DNA of 64,000 bases, taken from positions 1 to 64,000 of the forward strand of contig JBEPVN010000002.1 of assembly GCA_041691015.1 (NCBI GenBank). The letters run 5' to 3'. The notes under the pieces are model-generated. The model worked only from the letters and a program-made list of their open reading frames with translations, was not told the origin of the DNA and did not search any database. The position numbers and the translations under genes were made by a program. Shown here one piece after another: positions 15,809 to 24,693 of this stretch; within the stretch, counting starts at the first letter, position 1; each line of letters opens with the position of its first letter. This DNA comes from JBBSJT01 sp041691015. Lineage in GTDB: Bacteria > Chlamydiota > Chlamydiia > Chlamydiales > Parachlamydiaceae.

Positions 15809-16942
15809 TTAGTCTATAGAACCTGCACCGTTAAATTTAGGAGGAGGATTTAGATCTACAACTGTGGTTACGGTATTTGTATCTCCTTCTTTAGGTAATG
15901 ATACTGGATGAGCTGCTCCTTGATGAGCTGCTCCTTTATGAGCTGTTCCATGATGAGCTGCTCCTTTATGAGCTGTTCCATGATGAGCTGCTCCTAGAAG
16001 AGCTGTTCCATGAGTATGTGCTTCTCCTTTATAAGCTTTTTCTACAGCTTCTGCTGCTTTATCCGCTGCTGCTTTATCCGCTGCTGCTTTATCCGCTGCT
16101 GCTGTATCCGCTGCTGCTTTATCCGCTACCGCTTTATCCGCTGCTGCTTTGTCTGCTGCTGCTTTGTCTGCTACGGCTTTTGCTGCATCCGTACCGCCAT
16201 CATGAATGGATTTGAAAAGTGCAGTTGCTGTTGAGAAGTAGCTCAAAACATTTATTGTGCCATTGAGTGTGACTTTACCAAATCTTGTTTCTACTGTTAG
16301 ATTTTTTAAATTTGTAGTCGAAACTGCAATAGATAAGCTAACTATCGCTAATTTAAATACATTTGAGACAATCCCTACAATTTTGGTAAATCCTGTATTG
16401 GATAATACTCCGCCTTCGTATTCCAAAGTTTTCCACTCTTTATAAGTAGATGTTAAGGAACAAAAAGTTCCGGCAAAAACACACGAATTTTTAACTAGAG
16501 TCATGTTTTCTGTAATGGATGCAAAAGTAGAATCTGTTCCTATCAGAGGCTTAAACAAGGAAAATGAACTTACAAAATTGTTGATTTTTACAAGTGAAAT
16601 AAGTTCGAATTTATCTAAAATTGATACAACTTCTGTCCCTTGAGTAACAAGTAAAAAAGCTTTGCTAAGTTCTTTAACCCGCGTAAGGCCTTGTAGGCCG
16701 TTTTCATAAACCTCTTTCATTGAGACTGGAAAAGTCAGTAATGTAAAGGCGTTTCCTGCATTTTTAAAATCTGTAGTAATGCTTGAATTACAAGAACAAA
16801 ATTGGAGGATAAATTTGCGAGTTTTATCTTGGACTTCTGTTAGACTTGCCAAAGATTCAGGTAAATATTTTATATCTTGTTGTATCGCAACCCATGTTGC
16901 AGCAGTGAATCCTTGGATTGTTTCAGCATATGTACGAGTCAT
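15809..16942 (-). CDS. CT529-locus protein with Ala/Lys/Asp and His-rich tandem repeats
   Basis: Protein of 377 aa. Residues 1-~245 are a mostly helical, moderately hydrophobic domain with hydrophobic stretches (for example KIVGIVSNVFKLAIVSLSIAV near 190-210) and several Cys. Residues ~252-299 are eight pentapeptide repeats of the type K-A-A-A-D. Residues ~306-345 are His-rich repeats (GAAHHGTAHK twice exactly, with related units; ten His in ~40 residues). A Pro-rich acidic tail ends the protein. It is 31 bases after the gene at 16974, on the same strand. C. trachomatis has the inclusion-membrane protein CT529 (Cap1) between rplC and fmt, so an inclusion-membrane or secreted role is plausible. 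This rests on synteny and hydrophobicity; I cannot show homology. No classical signal peptide is present, which would fit type III secretion. Confidence 0.75.
   Translation of the reverse strand: MTRTYAETIQGFTAATWVAIQQDIKYLPESLASLTEVQDKTRKFILQFCSCNSSITTDFKNAGNAFTLLTFPVSMKEVYENGLQGLTRVKELSKAFLLVTQGTEVVSILDKFELISLVKINNFVSSFSLFKPLIGTDSTFASITENMTLVKNSCVFAGTFCSLTSTYKEWKTLEYEGGVLSNTGFTKIVGIVSNVFKLAIVSLSIAVSTTNLKNLTVETRFGKVTLNGTINVLSYFSTATALFKSIHDGGTDAAKAVADKAAADKAAADKAVADKAAADTAAADKAAADKAAADKAAEAVEKAYKGEAHTHGTALLGAAHHGTAHKGAAHHGTAHKGAAHQGAAHPVSLPKEGDTNTVTTVVDLNPPPKFNGAGSID
15908..16025. repeat. His-rich coding tandem repeat (30-bp units)
   Basis: An exact 30-bp unit occurs at 15931-15960 and again at 15961-15990 (encoding GAAHHGTAHK), with degenerate 15-bp half units (GAAHQ, GTALL) on either side. 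The strong identity suggests recent expansion and likely length variation between strains. Confidence 0.85.
16046..16187. repeat. 15-bp coding tandem repeat (K-A-A-A-D units)
   Basis: Roughly nine tandem copies of a 15-bp unit related to GCTGCTTTATCCGCT (plus strand) encode pentapeptides K-A-[AV]-A-D within the CT529-locus protein. Copies differ at a few positions (one T-A-A-A-D, two with Val). The repeat also produces a spurious Leu/Cys-rich open frame on the other strand. Confidence 0.9.
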
Positions 16943-16973
16943 TTGTTATCTCTCTTATTTAGTATTTTTGTAT

Positions 16974-17738
16974 TTAGTTTTTCTCAATATTCTTTGCGAA
17001 TAAAAACGATCCTATACCGCAAACTTTTGCAAGAATAGACACAGATGTTAGAGTAGAGTCTTTTGGCACATAGCGTATTGGTACATATTTAAGTGCGATA
17101 AGCGCAAGCTCTGTAGTACTAGAAGCAATAGATAATAGATCAGGTAAATTACTTAAAATTTTAGCTTTCAATTCTTTTGTATTCACACCGGTAAATTCAT
17201 CATTGTTAATCCAAACATTAGAAAATTGTTTTCTTAATGTAACAAAAGTTTGTACACTAAGCGCTGACAAACCAATGATTGCTCCCACTGTTCCAGCGGT
17301 GCTTAAAGCTGGCAATATTTTGGATGAAGAGTTATCCAAATCAATAATTTTTACATCATTTGCAAAAGAGAGTGCTTCATTGAGATTTGCAACAGCAAAT
17401 CCAGTTTTCTCTAAAATATTAACCTTTGTATCTGTAAAGAAATTTTTTGCAAAATAACCTATCGAATCGGCTATTTGCCAAATGTCTGCCATAAGAGATG
17501 CACTGCGCAATGACAAAACAGCTGCATTCAATGAATTTAATCCAGTAAGTTCCATGCCGGATGCTAAAACTGAAAAAGTTTTGCTTGTAGCATCAGCATC
17601 GGCTTTGATCAGTGAAAGCGAATTTGAGAACAGCTTTTCCGTGTATTTTAACTTTGAAGCGATATCAAAATTCGGAATGCTTGGAATGTATGATTTTAAA
17701 TTTGGAATTGACCATGATGATGCGGGTAATGGTTCCAT
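16974..17738 (-). CDS. CT529-locus hydrophobic protein (inclusion-membrane-like candidate)
   Basis: Protein of 254 aa, not recognised by motif. A Pro/Ser-rich start (MEPLPASSWSIPNLKSYIPSIP) precedes a helical body with hydrophobic stretches near ~140-165 (ALSTAGTVGAIIGLSALSVQTFV) and at the C-terminus (ILAKVCGIGSFLFAKNI). It is organised like the first two thirds of its downstream neighbour, so the two may be divergent paralogues. AAGGAG precedes the ATG. It sits between fmt and rplC, the position of CT529 in C. trachomatis. Function unknown; delivery to the inclusion membrane is inference. Confidence 0.75.
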   Translation of the reverse strand: MEPLPASSWSIPNLKSYIPSIPNFDIASKLKYTEKLFSNSLSLIKADADATSKTFSVLASGMELTGLNSLNAAVLSLRSASLMADIWQIADSIGYFAKNFFTDTKVNILEKTGFAVANLNEALSFANDVKIIDLDNSSSKILPALSTAGTVGAIIGLSALSVQTFVTLRKQFSNVWINNDEFTGVNTKELKAKILSNLPDLLSIASSTTELALIALKYVPIRYVPKDSTLTSVSILAKVCGIGSFLFAKNIEKN

Positions 17739-17793
17739 TAAAACTCCTTAGTTTTTTTAAAGATTGAAACGATATTGTTTTTTTTAAATATTT

Positions 17794-17823
17794 ATCATAA
17801 CAAAAAGAGAGGATCTTAAGCAA
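17794..17823 (-). promoter_or_regulatory. Candidate promoter for the CT529-locus pair
   Basis: Minus-strand TTGCTT (17818-17823), an 18-base spacer and TATGAT (17794-17799), about 55 bases upstream of the 17738 start. A second TTGACA lies further upstream with a poorer -10. Identified by consensus only. Confidence 0.45.
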
Positions 17824-17950
17824 GGAATTATTAAATGGATAATTTTGATGTACTGTCAAGGTAATTCAAAAATACTCTTGAGTATGATTTCTCGTTTTTT
17901 GTTAAAGAGAAAAAATCTTTAGGATCAAAGCTTGTAGGCTTGATTAATTC

Positions 17951-18892
17951 TTAACAGAAATTAATTTTGTCTGCGGGGATGCCACGTAAAAATTCAACTA
18001 AAGGCATAGGTTTTTTACCCTCAAGTTGTAGATCCAAAATGCGTAGGGCATTTTTGCCGCAGGCAACTACAATTCCATCTTGATCTGCAAGAAGAATTGT
18101 TCCTGGAATACCTGTCAAGAGAGACTCTACTTTTGTTTTTTTTATCTTCAAACGTTTTTTCTCACCTTTGACTGTTACAAAACAAAAACTCCCAGGGATT
18201 GGCATTGACCCTCTCACTTTATTGTGAATAGCTTCTGCTTCTTTGCTCCAATCAATTTCACAGTCTTCAAGTTCTACTTTTGGAGCAAAAGTTGCTTTTT
18301 CATGGTCTTGTGGAACTCGCTTGATAATGCCTTGCTGAAATTGAAGAATAACATCGAGGAGTGCTTTTGAACCTACCCGACAAAGCTCCTCTGTCAACTC
18401 GCCTGCTGTCATATCAGGGGTTATCTTGACCTGAACCATCTCGATGATATCGCCGGCGTCCATTTTTTTTGCCATATGCATGATGGTAACACCAGTCTCA
18501 AGTTCCCCATCCATGATAGCTCGTTGAATAGGCGCAGCTCCCCTGTATTTTGGCAAAAGACTTGCGTGCAAATTGATACAGCCAAGCTTTGGCATATCCA
18601 AGAGGTGTTGTTTTATAATTTCACCATAAGCTACCACAACAAAAAGATCCGCTTCATATTCCTGCAACACAGGCGCAAATGAAATTTCAGAAACCAATTC
18701 TGGCTGATACAAAGGCATAGAGGGATTTATGTTCAATATTTTCGATTTAACGGCAGTTGGAACAGGAGTCCCTGATCGCCCTTTTGGTTTGTCCGGCTTT
18801 GTCACGACAGCCACAACATCAATGCCATGCTCCATTAAATATTCTAAAACATTTGCAGCGATATCCGGAGTGCCAAAATAAATAACTTTCAT
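17951..18892 (-). CDS. fmt: Methionyl-tRNA formyltransferase
   Basis: Fmt of 313 aa; transfers a formyl group from 10-formyl-THF to initiator Met-tRNA. It begins MKVIYFGTPDIAANVLEYL and has the signature HASLLPKYRGAAPIQRAIMDGE with the catalytic Asn/His region (~residues 105-130). DAGDI follows at ~145, and a C-terminal OB domain is present. In Chlamydia it likewise precedes the lpxA-fabZ-lpxC-lnt group. It is 144 bases after lpxA on the same strand. Confidence 0.97.
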   Translation of the reverse strand: MKVIYFGTPDIAANVLEYLMEHGIDVVAVVTKPDKPKGRSGTPVPTAVKSKILNINPSMPLYQPELVSEISFAPVLQEYEADLFVVVAYGEIIKQHLLDMPKLGCINLHASLLPKYRGAAPIQRAIMDGELETGVTIMHMAKKMDAGDIIEMVQVKITPDMTAGELTEELCRVGSKALLDVILQFQQGIIKRVPQDHEKATFAPKVELEDCEIDWSKEAEAIHNKVRGSMPIPGSFCFVTVKGEKKRLKIKKTKVESLLTGIPGTILLADQDGIVVACGKNALRILDLQLEGKKPMPLVEFLRGIPADKINFC

Positions 18893-19036
18893 AGTTGTAA
18901 CTTGTAGTATAAAGGGTGATTACTAAAATTAGTGCGTTTTTTAATTTTTGAAGTTTTTAGAAAAAAGCTTAAAACGATTTGTTTGCAAAGCAATCTTACC
19001 GATTAAAAGCTTTGATATTAAGTTTAAGGTATCGTT

Positions 19037-19882
19037 CTATACAGTAACTGTTTCTTCAGCTTCTTCTTCTTCTAATGAATCTTCAGGCTCAGTTCCAGGA
19101 CTCATGATTCCTCGTTTTGACTCACGACAAAACTTGATCAGATGCTGAAGTTCAGAAAGGGGCTTAAGTTCTCTTTCGATTTGGTTTAGAGCTTCTTCAA
19201 AATGTAATTTAGAGCGGTACAAAAGCTTGAATGCTCGTGCAAGCTCCCTTCTTATTTCTAAATTAAAGCCATGTCGTTTAAGACCAATAATGTTTAATCC
19301 GCCAAATTTAAATGGAATACCAGCTCCGATCGTAAAGGGAGGGACATCGTGCGTGACGCGGCTCATTCCGCCGACCATAGCATGTTTTCCGATGCGGACA
19401 AATTGATGAATAGGAGTCATGCCTCCAACAATAGCATAATCTTCAACGATCACATGACCTGCAAGCGTTGCGTTATTGCTCATGATGACGTGATTTCCAA
19501 CTTCGCAGTTATGAGCTACATGGCAATAAGCCATGATCAGACAATGATCGCCGACTGAAACTACAGAATTTTCCTGGCAGGATGAATTGATTGTAACAAA
19601 CTCGCGAATTTCACAAAATTTACCGATTTTAACAAATGTTTTTTCTCCGCGGAATTTCAAATCTTGCGTTTTAGTGCCGATGCTAGCTGAAGGATAGACT
19701 ACAGTCCCCTCGCCAATGGTTGTATAACCATCGATGTAGGCATGCGATTTGATCGTGACATTATCTTCTAAAATAACATTTGATTTGATGATCGCGTAGG
19801 GTTCTATCGTTACGCCATTACCAATTGTCGCACCCTCTTCAACAATGGCTGTAGAATGTATATTTGATTTGTTCATGTACAA
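19037..19882 (-). CDS. lpxA: UDP-N-acetylglucosamine acyltransferase
   Basis: LpxA of 281 aa, catalysing the first step of lipid A synthesis, 3-O-acylation of UDP-GlcNAc from acyl-ACP. The N-terminal two thirds shows the hexapeptide repeats of a left-handed beta-helix (IHSTAIVEEGATIGNGVTIEPYAII, AHNCEVGNHVIMSNNATLAGHV). The catalytic His lies in the CHVAHN block, and GLKRHGF leads into the helical C-terminal domain. The tail is unusually acidic (EDSLEEEEAEE). It is 46 bases after fabZ. Confidence 0.97.
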   Translation of the reverse strand: MYMNKSNIHSTAIVEEGATIGNGVTIEPYAIIKSNVILEDNVTIKSHAYIDGYTTIGEGTVVYPSASIGTKTQDLKFRGEKTFVKIGKFCEIREFVTINSSCQENSVVSVGDHCLIMAYCHVAHNCEVGNHVIMSNNATLAGHVIVEDYAIVGGMTPIHQFVRIGKHAMVGGMSRVTHDVPPFTIGAGIPFKFGGLNIIGLKRHGFNLEIRRELARAFKLLYRSKLHFEEALNQIERELKPLSELQHLIKFCRESKRGIMSPGTEPEDSLEEEEAEETVTV

Positions 19883-19928
19883 AAAAAACTCTTTTATTAG
19901 TTAGACTATTTAATTTATTTTCACCCTA

Positions 19929-20396
19929 CTAAATTTGGCTTTTGCTCACAAGTGCAAATCCAATTTCAGCTTCTGCAGCAATCTTATCGTTCACTAAAGC
20001 CCTTGCTTTAACCCTGCCGCCTTTAGTACTAAAATGCAATCCTTCACACTGTAATAACAACACATCGCCAGGTCTTACAGGATGTCTGAATTTAGCGTTA
20101 TTGACATTTAATAAAACTGCAATTTTTTCCACCTGACCTTTTAAATGAACCAAGACCCCTCCGGTTTGCGCTAAAGCTTCCAATATCAAAACACCCGGCA
20201 TAATAGGGGCTTCTGGGAAATGACCTTGAAAAAAAGCTTCATTGATCGTCAAATTTTTCTGGCCAACAATGTATCCTCTTTCCAGATCAATTTCCAAAAT
20301 TCGGTCAACAAGTAAAAATGGGTAACGATGAGGAAGAATTTTGATGATTTCTTTCACATCAAGTGTTTTGTTTTGATCACCATTCATATTGCTCAT
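19929..20396 (-). CDS. fabZ: 3-hydroxyacyl-ACP dehydratase FabZ
   Basis: FabZ of 155 aa; hot-dog fold dehydratase of fatty acid elongation. The catalytic HRYPFLLVDRI motif is at ~residues 23-33, and GHFPEAPIMPGVLILEALAQTGG carries the catalytic Glu. Its ATG overlaps the lpxC stop by one base (TGATG), so the two are translationally coupled; both draw on the hydroxyacyl-ACP pool that also feeds LpxA. Confidence 0.97.
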   Translation of the reverse strand: MSNMNGDQNKTLDVKEIIKILPHRYPFLLVDRILEIDLERGYIVGQKNLTINEAFFQGHFPEAPIMPGVLILEALAQTGGVLVHLKGQVEKIAVLLNVNNAKFRHPVRPGDVLLLQCEGLHFSTKGGRVKARALVNDKIAAEAEIGFALVSKSQI

Positions 20397-21277
20397 CAGA
20401 TGTTCTCCATCGTAATATAATTAAATAATTTTTTTGCAAATGCAAAATTTGTGCTATGCCCGGAACGCAATGCGATAATATGGGCATGAAAGTGAAAACC
20501 TATCAAGGAGAGATCACCGATCATATCCAAAATTTTATGCCTCACCATTTCATCCGGGAAAAAGAGTCCATTCTTACTAAACACAACTTCATCCTTAATG
20601 ATCACAGCATTGTCCAAGCTTCCGCCTTTGATCAATCCCCTGTCCATCAAAAAGGCAACTTCCTTGTAGAGTGAAAATGTGCGGCAAGGAGCTATTTGCT
20701 CCTTAAAGTTTTCCGGACTTACAAGCACTGAATGATTCTGTGACTTTAAAATAACCGATTCCGGGTAATTCAGAGTATAGCTAATACGGTATCCATCATA
20801 GGGTATTGCTACAAGATGAATATCTCCTTCTGAAAAATAAACCGGATTTTGTAATTTTACAATCGATACATCAAGGTCCTGTTCGACTATACCTGCATTT
20901 TCTATCATCTCGACAAAAACATCCGAACTTCCGTTACCAATTGGCGGCTCGATATTTGAAACTTCAATACATAAATTATCGATTTCATAGGCTCTGATCG
21001 CTGCAAGAACATGTTCAACTGTATGAACCCGGATATTAGCAAGACCTATTGTCGTGCTTCTTTCAGTATCTAAAACATATTCTACAGTTGCAGGAATCAC
21101 AGGCTGCCCCGGCAAATCTATTCGTTTAAAGACTATTCCGGTTGAAACTTTTGCGGGAACAAAACGCATAAAAACTTGAACGCCGGTATGAATGCCAATC
21201 CCTGAAAAAGAAGCTTCTTGTTTTAGCGTTTTTTGTTTTCTGGAAACTGTTTTCAAATTCGGCCTGACTGAAACCAC
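20396..21277 (-). CDS. lpxC: UDP-3-O-acyl-GlcNAc deacetylase
   Basis: LpxC of 293 aa, the zinc deacetylase that commits the pathway to lipid A. Zinc ligands are seen in the VHTVEHVLAAI motif (~residue 80) and near the C-terminus (MVRHKILDMIGDLSLIG, with HxxxD). GIGIHTG lies at the N-terminus. The C-terminus continues with HAHIIALRSGHSTN. An in-frame start gives a short basic leader (MVSVRPNLKTVSRKQKT); a later start is possible but no other ATG precedes the domain. Confidence 0.96.
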   Translation of the reverse strand: MVSVRPNLKTVSRKQKTLKQEASFSGIGIHTGVQVFMRFVPAKVSTGIVFKRIDLPGQPVIPATVEYVLDTERSTTIGLANIRVHTVEHVLAAIRAYEIDNLCIEVSNIEPPIGNGSSDVFVEMIENAGIVEQDLDVSIVKLQNPVYFSEGDIHLVAIPYDGYRISYTLNYPESVILKSQNHSVLVSPENFKEQIAPCRTFSLYKEVAFLMDRGLIKGGSLDNAVIIKDEVVFSKNGLFFPDEMVRHKILDMIGDLSLIGFHFHAHIIALRSGHSTNFAFAKKLFNYITMENI

Positions 21278-21426
21278 AATAATTTGCCTTTAAAAAATAA
21301 TAAAATCACCCCATTATCTGCTAATTCGCAATGCATTAGGATTTTTAATATCATACTTTTAAATCTATTATTTGGCTACAAAAATGATGAGAAACAGCTT
21401 CGAGTTTGAACAATATTGTCTTTAAA

Positions 21427-23145
21427 TTATGGTTTTCGCGAGGGAAGCAATAAGCCAAAAAGAGCAAGTCCCGAAAAAACCAAGATCAGATGATCCCCAA
21501 ATTTTGAATAAAGTGTTTGATAATTATACGTCGGCATTTGAATAAATAAGGAATCCGAGACGGTTTCAAAATTTTTATTTAAATCACCAAGCACTGAAAC
21601 CACCCTGCCCAAGCTGTCAAAACCACCTGTTATTCCCGTATTGCAAGCGCGAATAAGCGGAATGCCGCACTCCACACTTCTTAATCTGGCATGATCAAAA
21701 TGCTGCTTTGTTAATGTGGAATTAGGAAACCAACCGTCATTTGTCAGGTTGACTAATATTTCAGCTCCATTTTGTTTATTTTCTCGCATGACATGGCCAA
21801 ATGTCTCTTCATAACAAATCGAGACGCCAAATGGTTTTTTCGGGTGGAAAAAAACTTTTGCTTTTTCCCCTTTCGTAAAAGAGCCTTCAACTCCGTAACT
21901 GATTGCAAGCTGCCTGCAAAAACTAAATGGAATGTACTCCCCAAGAGGAACTAAAACACGTTTTTCATAACGTTCAGGAATTGCGCACGACGTGCAGGCT
22001 GGAAAAAAATAAAGAGCTGCGCTATAGTGTTGTCTTTTACCAAGAGCGATATCATCCACATCTTCAAGACCTGCGACGATCGGCGCATCAAACACGTTTG
22101 CAAAAGCTTGAAGCCAAAATGCATTATTTACAAATGTAATGGTAGACTCTGTTGATTCTTTTTGAGACTTTTGAAATTGCTGGATTAAGTGCTCATCAAG
22201 GCTCGGCATTTTTTCAAGAATTTTTTCACCGAAAACTTCCGTAAAAATTTGTTTTACAGTTTCCAAAGGAAAAACAGATGTATAAGTTCCAAAAGGAACC
22301 ACATATTCAGGAAGTACAATCAAATCTATTTTTTTAGTTTGCTGTTTTTTTGTAATCAAAAGAATTTGTTTCCATTGCTCCATCACATAAGCGATCAAAA
22401 CCTTCCGATCATAAATATGATCCATTCCCTCCACTGCAAAAGAAGGCTGCACTAAAACCGCATTGAAAGATTCCTTTTCGTCAAAACTTTTGGACTCATG
22501 AATAGATAGATGAATCGCACCATAAATATAGGGCGTAAGGGAAGCTATGGTAAACAATCCGGCAGATGCTATAATTTTTAAATTGGATTTGTATTCTAAA
22601 AAACATTTTAGCAAAAGTAAATTTACAAGAATTACCCAAAAAGAAAGACCATAAACTCCAAAAAAAGATGCCATTTGCAAAGAGTATAAGTTTCCAGCTA
22701 ATGCCATTCCAGAGGGGTTCCATGAGTACCCTGATAAAAAAAAGAGCCTCGACCACTCCATCAAAACCCAAAAGGCAGCAATGCTTAAGATTTTGATAAT
22801 TCTTGAAATGTTCTCCACTGTAATGAAAAGACCAAGAAGCCCAAATTGTATTCCCTGAAGCGCTGAAAAAATAAAATAAGGCCCCAAAATATAGTAAAAA
22901 GGGTGTGATATCATCCAGGAAAGCTGGATAAGCTGCACACCGGTAAACCAAATAGCGGATAGATAAAAGCGCTTTTTATTACTTTCATAACAAAGAAGCA
23001 CCCTCCAAAACAGCGCATAGCCAATACTTGCTGCAAAGACGCATAAAAATAAGCTCCTTGCAGGCTGACCGAAGGCTACAATAAAAAGAGAGATCAAGCC
23101 TAAAAAAAATTGCAGAGGCTTGGATAAAATATGTTCTTTATTCAT
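21427..23145 (-). CDS. lnt: Apolipoprotein N-acyltransferase
   Basis: Lnt of 572 aa; inner-membrane enzyme that N-acylates the lipoprotein N-terminal Cys. About seven hydrophobic helices in residues 1-215 are followed by a nitrilase-like periplasmic domain. The catalytic Glu lies in IDLIVLPEYVVPFG (~275), and the nucleophile Cys in FGVSICYEETFG (~430). LVNLTNDGWF follows, and a last helix is at the C-terminus. Substrates visible in this window are the LptE-like and YwqK-type lipoproteins. Position after lpxC matches Chlamydia. Confidence 0.95.
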   Translation of the reverse strand: MNKEHILSKPLQFFLGLISLFIVAFGQPARSLFLCVFAASIGYALFWRVLLCYESNKKRFYLSAIWFTGVQLIQLSWMISHPFYYILGPYFIFSALQGIQFGLLGLFITVENISRIIKILSIAAFWVLMEWSRLFFLSGYSWNPSGMALAGNLYSLQMASFFGVYGLSFWVILVNLLLLKCFLEYKSNLKIIASAGLFTIASLTPYIYGAIHLSIHESKSFDEKESFNAVLVQPSFAVEGMDHIYDRKVLIAYVMEQWKQILLITKKQQTKKIDLIVLPEYVVPFGTYTSVFPLETVKQIFTEVFGEKILEKMPSLDEHLIQQFQKSQKESTESTITFVNNAFWLQAFANVFDAPIVAGLEDVDDIALGKRQHYSAALYFFPACTSCAIPERYEKRVLVPLGEYIPFSFCRQLAISYGVEGSFTKGEKAKVFFHPKKPFGVSICYEETFGHVMRENKQNGAEILVNLTNDGWFPNSTLTKQHFDHARLRSVECGIPLIRACNTGITGGFDSLGRVVSVLGDLNKNFETVSDSLFIQMPTYNYQTLYSKFGDHLILVFSGLALFGLLLPSRKP

Positions 23146-23189
23146 GTAAGCAATTCTAAATCAATGACCTATTTTTTTAAATATAAACT

Positions 23190-23630
23190 TCACACTGTTT
23201 GATTTTCATCAATTCTGCAATCTGAGGAGCAGTAGCATCTATCGATGGAAAGTCCGCCTGCGCCAACTGCCATTATATAAAGAAGCCCACCTGAAATGCT
23301 CAAATTTTTCATAAACATTGCGAACTGAAGTTTTGCATCTTCCGGGGATACATTCCAAAAATCATGAAATAGATAAGTGGTCGGAATAAGAAATAAGAAA
23401 AGAATAAAAGCCGCATATCTTGTTTTAAATCCAAAGATCAAAGCAAGAGCGGATAATATTTCAACGAGCGCTGCCGTAACCAAAAGTACCGGAATAAATT
23501 TTAAGCCTTTTGAGGCCATATAATTAACTGTTCCTTCATAATCGATAAATTTACCGATACCGGCAATAAGAAAAATCGCGCTAAGGCACAACCTGCCAAG
23601 AAATAAAAGTGCTGAACAACAAAGCTTCAT
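23190..23630 (-). CDS. DoxX family membrane protein
   Basis: Protein of 146 aa with four hydrophobic helices, typical of the DoxX/SURF4-like family: GRLCLSAIFLIAGIGKFIDYEGT, the ALVEILSALALIFG helix and FHDFWN. In other bacteria relatives take part in sulfur or thiol redox chemistry or oxidative-stress complexes; the role here is unknown. The C-terminal tail is Cys-rich (CYCSSDC), which could be redox-active or metal binding. It lies 44 bases upstream of lnt on the same strand. Confidence 0.88.
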   Translation of the reverse strand: MKLCCSALLFLGRLCLSAIFLIAGIGKFIDYEGTVNYMASKGLKFIPVLLVTAALVEILSALALIFGFKTRYAAFILFLFLIPTTYLFHDFWNVSPEDAKLQFAMFMKNLSISGGLLYIMAVGAGGLSIDRCYCSSDCRIDENQTV

Positions 23631-23737
23631 AAAAGACTCCTGATTTTAAAATAACTTATCTCAACTGTGTACATGATAAAAAAATTTTAAGATAGAAAAA
23701 TCTCAGGAGGTTTTCTGAAAATTAAAATTTTAAATTT

Positions 23738-23767
23738 TTGACAATTTATATTTTTTTTTGTTACGAT
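23738..23767 (+). promoter_or_regulatory. Candidate promoter for the SPFH gene pair
   Basis: A consensus TTGACA (23738-23743), an 18-base T-rich spacer and TACGAT (23762-23767), with the start codon about 36 bases downstream. Strong -35 match. Confidence 0.55.
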
Positions 23768-23802
23768 CTGAAACTTCATACTTTAAATTGAGGTCATAAA
23801 AA

Positions 23803-24693
23803 ATGAATTCATCTCAAGAAATAGCGCTGCAATCTTACGCAAACTTAAATGCTCAAACCCGAGATTTGACAAAAAAACGGCAGAACCAAGATATCACCGC
23901 AACAAATTCGCGGATTTCAGGGTTTGCATGGGGGTGCTTTTCGCTTCTAGACATTTTAAGCTATATTACAGGCTCTTCCTTACAAGTCATGCCAAATTAC
24001 GATGTCATTGTCAGCCATTATGGAGTTGTGACACAAATTTTAAGAGAGCCTGGATTTTATTGGTTGAATGGAGCTGGCTTAGAAACAAAAAATGTCTTTA
24101 TAGGATCCTGGATGATTACTCTTACAAAAGTTCCTGTGATCAATCCAAACGCATTACCTTATTTCGTATCTGCAACTTGTAATTATCGAGTTATAGATTC
24201 TTTAGAGGCTACATTTAAGACGCTTGATTTTCATTCTTTTGTAAAAACACAGGCAGAAATTGCCTTGCAAAAAATTTATTGTTGCCACAGCAATTCTCAA
24301 GATACAAAAATCAAAAAACGTTTAAATGAGTATGTCAAAGAAATCGGCGTTCTCATCTCTTCCTTTACTATTACAGGGGTTTTCGTAAGTCAGGAAATAC
24401 AAGAACTAACTCTTGCTAAAACAAAAGCCGCAGCTTATTTTCAGGGGCGCAAAATAATTGCAAGAGGAGCGATTTTGAATTTGGAATCGACATTAGAAGA
24501 GCTTAAGAAAAATAAAATTGAACTTACGGAAAAAGATAAAAGTATTTTGACCACCAACTTTATTTACCTCATTTGTAAAGGCGAAGATGTGGAACTTAAA
24601 TTTTTAAGCGGCGTTCCTTCTTTAGAAGAACTTTTGAGTACGGTCCCATTAAAAAATAAAATTTTGAACAATAGGAATAAACATGAATCTTGA
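23803..24693 (+). CDS. SPFH/band-7-like protein A
   Basis: Protein of 296 aa. Residues ~62-160 (VMPNYDVIVSHYGVVTQILREPGFYW, then VSATCNYRVID) fit the SPFH (stomatin/prohibitin/flotillin) fold, whose members build oligomeric rings on membranes. A hydrophobic patch precedes the domain (~40-60), and a helical, charged region follows it (~200-265), the usual order in this family. No signal peptide. It overlaps the next gene, a paralogue, by 11 bases, so the two are coupled and may hetero-oligomerise. Assignment is from sequence pattern; the exact subfamily is not clear. Confidence 0.75.
   Translation: MNSSQEIALQSYANLNAQTRDLTKKRQNQDITATNSRISGFAWGCFSLLDILSYITGSSLQVMPNYDVIVSHYGVVTQILREPGFYWLNGAGLETKNVFIGSWMITLTKVPVINPNALPYFVSATCNYRVIDSLEATFKTLDFHSFVKTQAEIALQKIYCCHSNSQDTKIKKRLNEYVKEIGVLISSFTITGVFVSQEIQELTLAKTKAAAYFQGRKIIARGAILNLESTLEELKKNKIELTEKDKSILTTNFIYLICKGEDVELKFLSGVPSLEELLSTVPLKNKILNNRNKHES

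Noticed and set aside
15931..16187. Possible CRISPR array
   Set aside because: The repeats are tandem, without unique spacers, in frame and within a coding region.
15898..16215. Leu/Tyr-rich open frame on the plus strand
   Set aside because: Pure by-product of the tandem repeats of the minus-strand gene; no ribosome site and no protein-like composition.
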